Part shown: one piece after another, positions 18,375 through 26,970 of the stretch
How positions within the stretch are numbered: the stretch's first letter is position 1
How the letters are laid out: every line of letters begins with the position of its first letter
Assembly (NCBI RefSeq): GCF_007992835.1
Contig: NZ_BKBA01000008.1
Coordinates: 558,001 to 622,000, forward strand
Length of the DNA: 64,000 bases
Direction of reading: 5' to 3'
From: Knoellia locipacati
Lineage (GTDB): Bacteria > Actinomycetota > Actinomycetes > Actinomycetales > Dermatophilaceae
The notes under the pieces: generated by a model
Databases searched by the model: none
The model's input: the letters and a program-made list of their open reading frames with translations, nothing else
Told to the model about the DNA's origin: nothing
Translations under genes and position numbers: made by a program

Positions 18375-20000
18375 TCAGTCGGTCGCGCCGGCCGGCTTGC
18401 CACCGCGGGTGCGGCGACGGCTCCGGTTGCGGCGCGGGGCGTCGGAGCCCTCGGCGGACCCGCCGGTGCCGGTGCGCGCCTCGCCGCCACGGGACCGGTC
18501 GCCGTCGCGCGAGCCACCGTCGCGCGAACCGCCGTCGCGCGAGCCACGGCCACGGCCGCCGTCACGGGACCCACCGTCACGCGAACCGCCACGGCCACCG
18601 GCCGGGCGACGGCCACCGGACTTGCCGGTCTCGCCGAGGTCCTCGAGGGTCTCCGCGTCGAGTCCGGCGCGGGTCTGGGCCGACTTGGGCAGGCGACCCT
18701 TGGCGGTGCGCGGGATGTCCATCTGCTCGTAGAAGTGGTCCGAGGAGGAGTAGGTCTCCTCGGGGTCCGGGATGCCGAGGTCGAGGGTCTTGTTGATCAT
18801 CGTCCAGCGGTGCAGGTCGTCCCAGTCGACGAAGGTCACGGCGATGCCGGTCTGGCCCGCGCGACCGGTGCGGCCGATGCGGTGGATGTAGGTCTTCTCG
18901 TCCTCGGGGCACTGGTAGTTGATGACGTGGGTGACGTTCTCGACGTCGATGCCGCGGGCCGCGACGTCGGTGGCGACGAGGACGTCGACCTTGCCGGAGC
19001 GGAACGCACGCAGGGCCTGCTCGCGAGCGCCCTGGCCGAGGTCGCCGTGGATGGAGGCGGCGGCGAAGCCGCGCTCGACGAGGTCGTCGGCGACCTTGGC
19101 GGCGGTGCGCTTGGTCCGGCTGAAGACGATGGTCAGGCCGCGGCCGTTGGCCTGGAGCATGCGGGCGAGCATCTCGACCTTGTCCATGGCGTGCGCGCGG
19201 TAGACGTGCTGGGTGACGGCCTTGACGGTCTGCGAGGTGTCACCCTCGCCCTCCTGCATGGCGCGGATGTGGGTCGGCTGCGTCATGTAGCGACGGGCCA
19301 GCGCGACGACGGCACCCGGCATCGTGGCCGAGAAGAGCATCGTCTGCCGGGCGGGGGAGGTCATCGCGAGCAGCTTCTCGACGTCGGGCAGGAAGCCGAG
19401 GTCGAGCATCTCGTCGGCCTCGTCGAGCACGACGGTCTTGCAGCGCGACAGGTCGAGGTGACCCTGCTTGGCGAGGTCGATGAGACGACCCGGCGTGCCG
19501 ACGACGACCTCGACGCCCTTCTGGAGGGCCTCGATCTGCGGCTCGTAGGCGCGGCCGCCGTAGACGGTCAGGACGCGGATGCCACGGGTCTTGCCGGCGC
19601 GCTCGAGGTCCGCGGCGACCTGCACGGCGAGCTCGCGGGTCGGGGCGACGGCGAGCGCCTGCGGCTTGCCCTGGTGGGCGAAGCCCTCCCAGGCGTCGTC
19701 GCCGCGGGCGATGGTCTTGTTGAGCAGCGGGATGCCGAAGCCGAGCGTCTTGCCCGTGCCGGTCTTGGCCTGACCGATGATGTCGTGCCCGGAGAGCGCG
19801 ACCGGCAGGGTCATCGCCTGGATCGGGAACGGCGTCGTGATGCCGTGCGCGGCGAGGGCCGACACGATGTCGGGGTGGATCGGGAAGTCGGCGAAGGTCT
19901 GCTCGACCGCCGTCGCCTGCTTGGTCGCCTCGATGGCGGCCTCGTCGGGGATGGCCTCCGCGGTCGCGGGGTCGGCAGGGATCGTCTGGCTGTCAGTCAT
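18375..20000 (-). CDS. rhlE: DEAD-box RNA helicase with SRDGG-repeat tail
   Basis: A 541-residue ATP-dependent RNA helicase. All motifs are present in order: Q motif PFPIQAMTLP, AKTGTGKT, PTRELA, TPGRLID, VLDEADEMLD, FSATM, HGDLGQGARE, ATDVAARGIDV and HRIGRTGRAG. The last ~85 residues are a basic, disordered tail with at least six near-perfect SRDGG units, then RNRSRRRTRGG, typical of RNA-binding tails. ATG 20000 is the first start after the shadow of the divergent gene. It matches M. tuberculosis Rv3211 in position and type. Confidence 0.93.
   Translation of the reverse strand: MTDSQTIPADPATAEAIPDEAAIEATKQATAVEQTFADFPIHPDIVSALAAHGITTPFPIQAMTLPVALSGHDIIGQAKTGTGKTLGFGIPLLNKTIARGDDAWEGFAHQGKPQALAVAPTRELAVQVAADLERAGKTRGIRVLTVYGGRAYEPQIEALQKGVEVVVGTPGRLIDLAKQGHLDLSRCKTVVLDEADEMLDLGFLPDVEKLLAMTSPARQTMLFSATMPGAVVALARRYMTQPTHIRAMQEGEGDTSQTVKAVTQHVYRAHAMDKVEMLARMLQANGRGLTIVFSRTKRTAAKVADDLVERGFAAASIHGDLGQGAREQALRAFRSGKVDVLVATDVAARGIDVENVTHVINYQCPEDEKTYIHRIGRTGRAGQTGIAVTFVDWDDLHRWTMINKTLDLGIPDPEETYSSSDHFYEQMDIPRTAKGRLPKSAQTRAGLDAETLEDLGETGKSGGRRPAGGRGGSRDGGSRDGGRGRGSRDGGSRDGGSRDGDRSRGGEARTGTGGSAEGSDAPRRNRSRRRTRGGKPAGATD
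18490..18600. repeat. tandem repeat encoding SRDGG units
   Basis: Imperfect 15-bp units (variants of CCGTCGCGCGAACCG) repeat in frame within the helicase tail. Copy number could vary between strains without frameshift. Confidence 0.7.
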
Positions 20001-20184
20001 GGGAACTCTCTGATCGGCGGCATCACGCGCGCAATGCTCGTCGCCGCTGTGGCGGGCCGATCGGAGGTCTTCGGGCGGGCGCTCACGTGAGGCCCTCACA
20101 CTGATGTTCGTCGTGCCGACCGGGCACCGTGGACCTTCCCAGCCTACCGTGCGTATGCCGTCCGCCCGGCCACCGGCGGATCGC

Positions 20185-20190
20185 TAGGCT
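20185..20190 (+). promoter_or_regulatory. -10 hexamer TAGGCT, leaderless
   Basis: TAGGCT stands 7 nt before ATG 20198. Confidence 0.55.
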
Positions 20191-20197
20191 GCGCGTC

Positions 20198-20875
20198 ATG
20201 GAGACGAACCCGCCCGAGGGACTGGACGACCCGGCATACCGCGCTGCCGTCGTGGACCTCCTCGGGGTGCTCGCCTACGGCGAGCTCACGGCCTGCCTCC
20301 GGATGGCGACCGACGCCGACCTCGCGCCGTCGCTGCGGATCAAGGCGCAGATGGCCGGGTTTGCCTCGACCGAGTACCGCCAGTACGAGCTGCTCGTGGA
20401 GCGGCTCGACGACCTGGGGATCGACGCCGAGGTGGCGATGCAGCCGTTCGTGGCGCCGTTCTCCGCCTTCCACGACCGCACCAGGCCCCGGAGCTGGGTC
20501 GAGGGACTCGTCAAGGCCTACGTCGGCGACGGCATCGCCAAGGACTTCTACCGCGAGATGGCCTCGTTCGTGGACCAGCGCACGCGCGACGTCATGGACC
20601 ACGCGCTCGACGACGCTGGCACGGGCGAGTTCATCGTCGGTGTCGTGCGCGACACCCTCAAGACCGACCCCACGGCCAAGGGGCGGCTGAGCCTGTGGGG
20701 CCGTCGCCTGCTCGGCGAGGCGCTGAGCCAGGGGCAGTCGGTCGCCGTGGAGCGCGACGCCCTCACCGCCCTGCTCGTGGGTGGCGGAGCCGACCTCACC
20801 GAGATCGGTGAGATGTTCACCCGGCTCACCGACCGGCACACCGAGCGGATGGCGCGGCTCGGCCTCACCGCCTGA
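20198..20875 (+). CDS. Ferritin-like MiaE_2-type protein
   Basis: A 225-residue all-helical protein of the ferritin-like fold annotated as tRNA-(MS2IO6A)-hydroxylase-like in actinobacteria (equivalent of Rv3210c beside the DEAD-box helicase). Candidate di-iron ligands are Glu in YGELTACLRMA, Glu in FASTEYRQYELL and Asp/Glu in AKDFYREMASFVDQ. True MiaE activity is not established for this branch. The conserved position next to rhlE suggests an RNA-related role. Confidence 0.85.
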   Translation: METNPPEGLDDPAYRAAVVDLLGVLAYGELTACLRMATDADLAPSLRIKAQMAGFASTEYRQYELLVERLDDLGIDAEVAMQPFVAPFSAFHDRTRPRSWVEGLVKAYVGDGIAKDFYREMASFVDQRTRDVMDHALDDAGTGEFIVGVVRDTLKTDPTAKGRLSLWGRRLLGEALSQGQSVAVERDALTALLVGGGADLTEIGEMFTRLTDRHTERMARLGLTA

Positions 20876-20902
20876 CGCTTCGGGTCCGATCCTCGGCCCA
20901 CG

Positions 20903-20926
20903 GCGTCGCACACACGTGTGCGACGC
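20903..20926. repeat. 11-bp inverted repeat, GTCGCACAC/GTGTGCGAC
   Basis: Perfect 11-bp arms separated by AC, with another GTCGCACAC copy at 20944. It lies between convergent genes and may be a terminator. Confidence 0.4.
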
Positions 20927-20991
20927 GCGCTAGGCGCTCCTTCGTCGCACACGCACGCATCGCCCACGTGTGTGCTCGTTCCCGCGGACGG

Positions 20992-21026
20992 CGAAGGCCC
21001 CAACCGTCTTGCGGTCGGGGCCTTCG
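20992..21026. terminator. bidirectional terminator hairpin
   Basis: 15-bp stem with one mismatch between the MiaE-like and GlsB-like genes. Confidence 0.6.
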
Positions 21027-21053
21027 TCATGCGTGCTGGTGTGCGCCGGAGCG

Positions 21054-21323
21054 TCAGACCTGCTTCTTGCCGGTGGCCATGCCGTAACCCACGATGAGGA
21101 GGGCGGCCACGACGATGCCGGCGAGGAACGGGATGAACTGGAACCCGCCGTTGCCGTTGTTGTAGCCCAGCTGGTAGACGAGCCAGGAGGCGATGAGCGA
21201 GCCGAGGATTCCGAGGATCACGGTCACCAGGACCGAGATGCTCTGTCGTCCCGGAAGGACGAGCCGCGCCAGCGCTCCGATGATGGCACCGACGATGATG
21301 GCGCCGATGATGGTTCCGATCAC
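21054..21323 (-). CDS. GlsB/YeaQ/YmgE-family membrane protein
   Basis: An 89-residue integral membrane protein with three hydrophobic helices (GTIIGAIIVGAIIGALARL, SVLVTVILGILGSLIASWLV, FIPFLAGIVVAALLIVGYGMA) and the family LPGRQ loop. This transglycosylase-associated family is often stress-induced; function unproven. GTG 21323 has AAGGAG 8 nt upstream. A 7-bp stem (21362-21380) in the leader sits just before it. Confidence 0.9.
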   Translation of the reverse strand: MIGTIIGAIIVGAIIGALARLVLPGRQSISVLVTVILGILGSLIASWLVYQLGYNNGNGGFQFIPFLAGIVVAALLIVGYGMATGKKQV

Positions 21324-21497
21324 GGGAACCGCTCCTTTCTGGCCCTGTCGGGCACGAGGTCGGCCACCTGGATGGTGGCCTTGAACTCTTCGACCATATG
21401 CCACAAATTGCTCTGACGACGGGGAGCGCGTGGGCTCATTTTCGAGCCGGCGCGATCGTCATCGCGGCAGGTCAGGCCGGTTTTCCAGGAGCCGGTC

Positions 21498-21740
21498 TCA
21501 CTCGTTGTGGTCGGGGCGGATCTGGCCGAAGCCGACCCGGCTCTTCTCGGACTCGCCGACCTGGACCCAGCCCAGCGCGCGGCCGGGGACGAGGACCTGT
21601 CGGCCCTTGGAGTCGGTGAGCCGGAGCACCCCTCCGTCGACGAGCGCGGCGTCGATGGCCTGCGCGACCTCGTCGGCGGATGCGTCGGTCTCGAGTGCGA
21701 TCTCGCGTGCGACGTTCTGCACGCCGATGTTGACCTCCAC
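21498..21740 (-). CDS. DUF3107 family protein
   Basis: An 80-residue acidic protein beginning VEVNIGVQNVAREIALE and ending RVGFGQ. It is the actinobacteria-wide DUF3107 family (Rv3208A/TB9.4 in M. tuberculosis, an antigen of unknown function). GTG 21740 has GGGAAG 6 nt upstream. It lies 63 bp downstream of the TetR gene on the same strand, as in mycobacteria, so the two are probably co-transcribed. Confidence 0.9.
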   Translation of the reverse strand: MEVNIGVQNVAREIALETDASADEVAQAIDAALVDGGVLRLTDSKGRQVLVPGRALGWVQVGESEKSRVGFGQIRPDHNE

Positions 21741-21803
21741 GGTCTGCTTCCCTTCGGTTCGTGATGGTCGCGCGGCGAGGGCCGTGGACCTGTTCACGAG
21801 AGG

Positions 21804-22445
21804 CTAACCGTGCGCGGCCTCCGAACGTTCCCCGCCCGTCCGGGGCAGCGACCCGATGCCGCGCCACGCGAGGGCGCTCACGAGCGCGCAGGCGTCGTCA
21901 CGGGCGAGGTCGGACTCTGCGGCGAGCCAGTGCCGGGCGGTGATCTGGGCCATGCCGGCGAGGCCGACACCGAGGAGCATCGCCTGCTCGTCGGGGATGC
22001 CGGAGTCCTCGGCGATGACGTCGGCGATGGCCTCGGCGCAGGACAGCTCGAGACTGTCGAGGCGGGCGCGGACCTGCGGGACGCTCGTGAGGTCGGACTC
22101 GAAGACCATCCGGAAGGCCGCACCCTCGCGCGACACGAAGTCGTAGTAGGCGCTGATCGTCGCCGCGACGCGGTCCTTGTTGTCCTCGGTGGGGCGGGCC
22201 AATGCCTCGCGGACGAGCCGCTCGAGGGTGTCGCAGTGCTGGTCCAGCAGCGCGAGGTAGAGCTCGAGCTTGCCGGGGAAGTGCTGGTAGAGCACGGGCT
22301 TGGAGACACCGGCGTGCTCGGCGATGTCGTCCATCGCCGCCGCGTGGTAGCCGCGCTCGACGAAGACTGCCTGCGCCGCCTCGAGGAGCTGGGCGCGGCG
22401 CTCGGATCGTGGCATGCGCTGGCCGCGGGGAGTGCTCGGGTCCAT
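21804..22445 (-). CDS. TetR/AcrR-family transcriptional regulator
   Basis: A 213-residue repressor. The N-terminal helix-turn-helix spans residues ~28-60 (MDDIAEHAGVSKPVLYQHFPGKLELYLALLD). The ligand-binding C-terminal domain is all-helical and ligand unknown. ATG 22445 is used; an internal ATG 10 codons later (MPRSERRAQLL) is plausible. It corresponds to Rv3208 in the syntenic block, and its divergent neighbour is moeZ. Confidence 0.92.
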   Translation of the reverse strand: MDPSTPRGQRMPRSERRAQLLEAAQAVFVERGYHAAAMDDIAEHAGVSKPVLYQHFPGKLELYLALLDQHCDTLERLVREALARPTEDNKDRVAATISAYYDFVSREGAAFRMVFESDLTSVPQVRARLDSLELSCAEAIADVIAEDSGIPDEQAMLLGVGLAGMAQITARHWLAAESDLARDDACALVSALAWRGIGSLPRTGGERSEAAHG

Positions 22446-22525
22446 GACATTCCTGTCTGCCGTGTCGTTCTCCTGTGGTCCGCGTCATCGTACGGTCCGC
22501 GAAGGGGCCTGCGGAGCCAGCGACG

Positions 22526-22531
22526 TATCGT
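22526..22531 (+). promoter_or_regulatory. -10 hexamer TATCGT, leaderless
   Basis: TATCGT stands 7 nt before GTG 22539 and favours that start over ATG 22568. Confidence 0.45.
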
Positions 22532-22538
22532 GACCTGT

Positions 22539-23777
22539 GTGGACGCCTCCGGCGGGCCGAGCGCCCGTATGCCGCTCGCCCCCGTCGGCGAGGAGCTCTC
22601 ACCTGCCGAGCGGACGAGGTTCGCACGCCACGTGATCCTCCCGGGGGTCGGGGACCGGGGGCAGCGCCGTCTGCGGTCGGCCCGGGTCCTCGTCGTGGGC
22701 GCCGGAGGACTGGGGTCGCCGGTCCTGCTCTACCTCGCCGCGGCCGGCGTCGGGCGACTCACCGTCGTCGACGACGACGTGGTCGAGGCGACCAACCTCC
22801 AGCGCCAGGTCCTGCACGGCATCGCCGACGTCGGACGCGCCAAGGTCGACTCCGCCGTGCAGGCGCTCGCCCTCCTCGCACCCGAGGTCGAGGTGCGGCC
22901 CGTCTCGCAGCGGCTCGTCGCCGACAACGTCCTCGACCTCGTCGCCGACCACGACGTCGTCGTCGACGGGGCCGACAACTTCCCCACGCGCTACCTCGTC
23001 GGTGACGCCTGCGCCCGCCTCGGCGTGCCGCACGTCTGGGGCTCGGTGTACCAGCACGACGCGCAGGTGAGCGTCTGGTGGTCCGGGGTGGGCCCGTGCT
23101 ACCGCTGCGTCTTCCCGTCGCCCCCACCCCCGGGTGCGGTGCCGTCGTGCTCGACCGGTGGGGTCCTCGGTGCGAGCGTCGGGACGATCGGGTCGGTCAT
23201 GGCCGAGGAGGTCGTCAAGCTCCTCATCGGCGGTGGCGAGCCCCTCGTCGGACGGCTCCTGGTCCACGACGCCTGGCGGCAGGAGTGGAGCACCCTCCCG
23301 GTGGCGGCGAACCCGGACTGCGTCGTCTGCGGTGCCGGTGCGGACCCGCGCCGCCCCCTCGGCATCGGTGCGACGGAGTCCTCGCAGGACGGGGCCGAGG
23401 AGGCGTCGGGCGACGGGGCCGGCACCGCGAGGCCCTCGCTCCCGTCGATCTCGGTCGTCGACCTCGCCACCCGGCTGGCTGCGCGGGAGTCGGGCTCGGA
23501 CGAGTTCGTCCTCGTCGACGTGCGCGAGCCGGGGGAGCGCGACGTCGTCGTCATCCCCGGCGCGCTCGCCGTGCCCTTGGGGGAGGTGCGCGCACGCGGT
23601 GGCGAGGCGCTCGCGGAGGTCGCGCACGGCATACCTGTGCTCGTGCACTGCAAGAGCGGCGCGCGGTCCGCGGAGGCGGTGGAGCGGCTCCGGGCCGAGG
23701 GCGTCGACGCCGTCGACGTCACCGGTGGGGTGCTCGCGTGGGTGCGCGACGTGGACCCGACGCAGCCGACGTACTGA
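22539..23777 (+). CDS. moeZ: Adenylyltransferase/sulfurtransferase MoeZ
   Basis: A 412-residue fusion. The E1-like domain adenylates the C-terminus of a small sulfur carrier (MoaD, CysO) and the rhodanese domain delivers sulfur. Seen: ATP loop VLVVGAGGLGSPVLLYLAAAGVG, zinc pairs CYRC and CVVC, the conserved Cys in SCSTGGVLG, and the C-terminal rhodanese with HCKSGARS (active Cys). GTG 22539 gives a leaderless start; ATG 22568 (MPLAPVGEELSPAE) is the conventional alternative. It is the position equivalent of Rv3206c. Together with moaE at 43.9 kb it serves molybdopterin synthesis and possibly CysO-dependent cysteine synthesis. Confidence 0.93.
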   Translation: MDASGGPSARMPLAPVGEELSPAERTRFARHVILPGVGDRGQRRLRSARVLVVGAGGLGSPVLLYLAAAGVGRLTVVDDDVVEATNLQRQVLHGIADVGRAKVDSAVQALALLAPEVEVRPVSQRLVADNVLDLVADHDVVVDGADNFPTRYLVGDACARLGVPHVWGSVYQHDAQVSVWWSGVGPCYRCVFPSPPPPGAVPSCSTGGVLGASVGTIGSVMAEEVVKLLIGGGEPLVGRLLVHDAWRQEWSTLPVAANPDCVVCGAGADPRRPLGIGATESSQDGAEEASGDGAGTARPSLPSISVVDLATRLAARESGSDEFVLVDVREPGERDVVVIPGALAVPLGEVRARGGEALAEVAHGIPVLVHCKSGARSAEAVERLRAEGVDAVDVTGGVLAWVRDVDPTQPTY

Positions 23778-23826
23778 CCACTCGAGGGCTTGCGGCCGTG
23801 TCGGTCGGACGTGATGGGATCAGTCG

Positions 23827-26800
23827 GTGCTGACCCTGCGACGCGCTGCGACCACCGAGGTCGTCGTGCCCACCCTCGACCCCGTGCAGCAGTCCGTCGT
23901 CGACTGGCGGGGGAGCGGCGTGCTGCGGGTGCTGGGGGCTCCGGGCACGGGCAAGACCACCGTGGCCGTCGAGCTCGTCGCCGCGCAGGTCCGTGACGGC
24001 CTCAGGCCCGAGCAGTGCCTCGTGCTCGCGGCCTCGCGGCGAGGGGCGGCCCGCCTGCGCGACCGCGTGACCGCCCGCGTCGGTGGCACGTCGACCGAGC
24101 CGCTCGCCCGGACCTTCCCGTCGTTCGGGTTCGGCGTGCTGCGTGCGCACGCCGCGCTCACCGGGGACCAGCCACCGCGCCTGCTGAGCGGACCCGAGCA
24201 GGACGTCGTGCTGCGCGAGCTGCTCGCCGGCCACGCCACCGGTGAGACGCCGGGCCCGCGCTGGCCCGAGCGGGTGCGTCTCGCCCTGCCGACTCGCGCC
24301 TTCCGGGCCGAGCTGCGTGACCTCCTCATGCGCACCGTCGAGCTGGGGCTCGATGCCGACGACCTCGAGCGCCTCGGCCGCGAGCACGACCGTGACGAGT
24401 GGGTCGCCGGGGCCTACCTCCTGCGTGAGTACGACGAGGTGACCGCGCTGCTCACGCCGGGCGCGTTCGACCCCGCCCTCATCCTCGGCGCGGCCGCGGG
24501 TGCCCTCGACGACGACCCGGACCTCGCCGACGCCGCGACCGGCTCGTTGCGGCTCGTCGTCGTCGACGACGCCCAGGAGATGACACCCGCCGCGCTGCGG
24601 CTCCTCGAGGTCCTGCGGCGCGTCGCCCCCTCGGCGGGGATCGTCCTGCTCGGCGACCCCGACAGCGCGACGCAGACCTTCCGCGGCGGTGACCCGTCGT
24701 TGCTGGCCCGCGAGTGGGCCGTGCTCGGCGACGGCCCGACCGTCGTCCTGCCCTCGAGCCACCGCCTCCCCGAGCGCCTGCTCGAGGTGACCGGTGCGGT
24801 CGCGGGCCACATCGGCGTCCTCGGTGACGCCTCGCACCGCCGGGTCGAGCCCGCTGGTCCGGGGGGTGGGGCCGAGGTGCACCTCCTGCGGTCGGCAAGC
24901 CAGGAGGCCGGGTTCGTCGCGTCCCGCCTGCGGGCGGCGCACCTGCTCGACGGGGTGTCGTGGGCCGACATGGCGGTCGTGGTGCGTGGCCAGGCGCGCA
25001 GCGCCGCCCTGCGGCGGGCGCTGCAGTCGGCGGGGGTGCCCGTGAGTGCCGCCGAGGCCGAGCTGCCCGTGCGCGACGAGCCCGCCGTGCGACCCCTCCT
25101 CGCTCTGCTCCGGGTCGTCATCGACCTCGGGCTCGGTCGCACCGACGCGGTGCCCGTCGACGTCGCACTCGACGTCCTCGTGTCGCCGCTCGGTGCCGCC
25201 GACCCGGTCGAGCTGCGGCGGCTGCGACGTGCGCTGCGCCGCGACGAGCTCGACGCCGGTGGGTCACGCACGAGCGACGAGCTGCTCGCCGAGGTCCTGC
25301 TCCGCCCGGCGGTGCACGGCCGGCTCGGCGGCGAGGGCCGGTCGGTGCAGCGCGTGGGCCGCATGATCCTCGCCGGTGTCGCCGCGTGTGCCTCGCCGGA
25401 CGGCACCTGGGCCGTCGGGACGAGTGCCGAGGCGATCCTCTGGGCGATGTGGGACGCCTCCGGGCTCGCGGCACCGTGGCGGGAGTCCGCGCTGGCCGGG
25501 GGAGCCGCCGGTGCACGCGCCGACCGTGACCTCGACGCGGTCCTGGCCATCCTGCGCGCCGCCGCGACGTTCGGTGAGCGGCTGCCCGGGTCCTCGCCCG
25601 AGGCCTTCCTCGAGCACGTCCTCGGACAGGACGTCCCCGGTGACACGCTCGCGGCCCGCGCGCCCGCCGGTGACACCGTCTCCCTCCTCACCCCCCAGGC
25701 CGCAGCCGGGCGGGAGTGGCCGCTCGTCGTCGTCGCCGGTGTCCAGGAGGGCAGCTGGCCCGACCTCCGGCTGCGCGGCTCGCTGCTCGGCTCGACCGAC
25801 CTCGTCGATGTGGTGCGCGGACGTGCCGGTGGTCACCGTGCCGCGCTGGCGGCCGTGCGCCACGACGAGACCCGTCTCTTCCACGTGGCCGTGTCGCGTG
25901 CCACCCGCGAGCTGCTCGTCACCGCCGTGCGCAGCGAGGACGAGCAGCCCTCTCCCTACCTCGAGGTCGTCTCGCCGCTGCCCGACGACGTGGAGCGCCG
26001 GGAGGTGAGCGACTGGGCCCGGCCGATGACCCTGCCCTCGCTCGTCGGTGCCCTGCGGCGCGACATCGTGTCCGACGACGCCCCGCGCCGGGGAGCGGCC
26101 ATCACCGCCCTCGCGCGCCTGGCGCGCGAGGGCGTGCCCGGCGCCGACCCCGCCAGCTGGTGGGTGCTCCACGGCATCTCCGACGAGCGGCCGCGCCGGG
26201 GTCCCGACGACGTCGTGCGGGTCCGGCCCTCGACCATCGACGCGTTCGGCTCCTGCCAGCTCAAGTGGGCGCTCACCTCCGCCGGCGGCGACGGCCCGAT
26301 GATCGGGCAGCGTGACGTGGGCACCCTCATCCACGAGATCGCGGCCGAGGGCGATGCCGACGCGCCCACCATGCGAGGTCTCCTCGACGAGCGGTGGGCG
26401 CGCCTCGGGCTCCCGCCCGGCTGGTCGACCGAGCTCAAGCGACGCGAGGCCGGACGGATGCTCGACCGCCTCGCCCGCTTCTTCGACGAGAACAGCGCAG
26501 CCGGGTGGCGCCGGCTCGCCGCCGAGGAGTCGATGAGGGTCGAGCTCGGGCGGGTGCAGCTGCGGGGGAGCGTGGACCGGCTCGACGTCGACCGCGACGG
26601 CGCCGTCCGGGTCATCGACTACAAGACCGGCTCGAGCAAGCCCAGGGCCGACGACGTCCCCCGCCACGCCCAGCTGGGTGCCTACCAGCTCGCCGTGACG
26701 ACCGGCGCCTTCGGCCACCTCGGGGTCGAGCCGACGTCCGCGGGCGCGGCCCTGCTTCACCTCGGCAAGGCGGCCGGCCAGAGGACGACGATCCAGGTCC

Positions 26801-26970
26801 AGCCACCGCTGTCGCGCGACGAGGACCCCGGGTGGGCCGAGGACCTGGTGCGCGAGACCGGCGAGGCGATGGCGGGCGCGACCTTCACCGCCACCCCGAG
26901 CGACGACGTGTGCCGCACCTGCCCGGTCCGCAGCTCCTGCCCGGCGCAGCCCGAGGGGAGGGCCCTGTGA
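23827..26970 (+). CDS. adnA: AdnA-like helicase-nuclease subunit
   Basis: A 1047-residue protein with an N-terminal UvrD/SF1A motor and a C-terminal RecB-type nuclease, as in the mycobacterial AdnAB double-strand-break resection machine. Walker A is GAPGTGKTT (residues ~37-45). The Walker B position reads VVVDDAQEM, lacking the DE pair normal in active motors, as expected for the weaker AdnA motor. The nuclease has GSVDRLD and VIDYKTG, with Fe-S type cysteines in FGSCQLKW and CRTCPVRSSC. Its stop overlaps the adnB start by 4 nt (GTGA), so the subunits are made in equal amounts. Confidence 0.92.
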   Translation: MLTLRRAATTEVVVPTLDPVQQSVVDWRGSGVLRVLGAPGTGKTTVAVELVAAQVRDGLRPEQCLVLAASRRGAARLRDRVTARVGGTSTEPLARTFPSFGFGVLRAHAALTGDQPPRLLSGPEQDVVLRELLAGHATGETPGPRWPERVRLALPTRAFRAELRDLLMRTVELGLDADDLERLGREHDRDEWVAGAYLLREYDEVTALLTPGAFDPALILGAAAGALDDDPDLADAATGSLRLVVVDDAQEMTPAALRLLEVLRRVAPSAGIVLLGDPDSATQTFRGGDPSLLAREWAVLGDGPTVVLPSSHRLPERLLEVTGAVAGHIGVLGDASHRRVEPAGPGGGAEVHLLRSASQEAGFVASRLRAAHLLDGVSWADMAVVVRGQARSAALRRALQSAGVPVSAAEAELPVRDEPAVRPLLALLRVVIDLGLGRTDAVPVDVALDVLVSPLGAADPVELRRLRRALRRDELDAGGSRTSDELLAEVLLRPAVHGRLGGEGRSVQRVGRMILAGVAACASPDGTWAVGTSAEAILWAMWDASGLAAPWRESALAGGAAGARADRDLDAVLAILRAAATFGERLPGSSPEAFLEHVLGQDVPGDTLAARAPAGDTVSLLTPQAAAGREWPLVVVAGVQEGSWPDLRLRGSLLGSTDLVDVVRGRAGGHRAALAAVRHDETRLFHVAVSRATRELLVTAVRSEDEQPSPYLEVVSPLPDDVERREVSDWARPMTLPSLVGALRRDIVSDDAPRRGAAITALARLAREGVPGADPASWWVLHGISDERPRRGPDDVVRVRPSTIDAFGSCQLKWALTSAGGDGPMIGQRDVGTLIHEIAAEGDADAPTMRGLLDERWARLGLPPGWSTELKRREAGRMLDRLARFFDENSAAGWRRLAAEESMRVELGRVQLRGSVDRLDVDRDGAVRVIDYKTGSSKPRADDVPRHAQLGAYQLAVTTGAFGHLGVEPTSAGAALLHLGKAAGQRTTIQVQPPLSRDEDPGWAEDLVRETGEAMAGATFTATPSDDVCRTCPVRSSCPAQPEGRAL

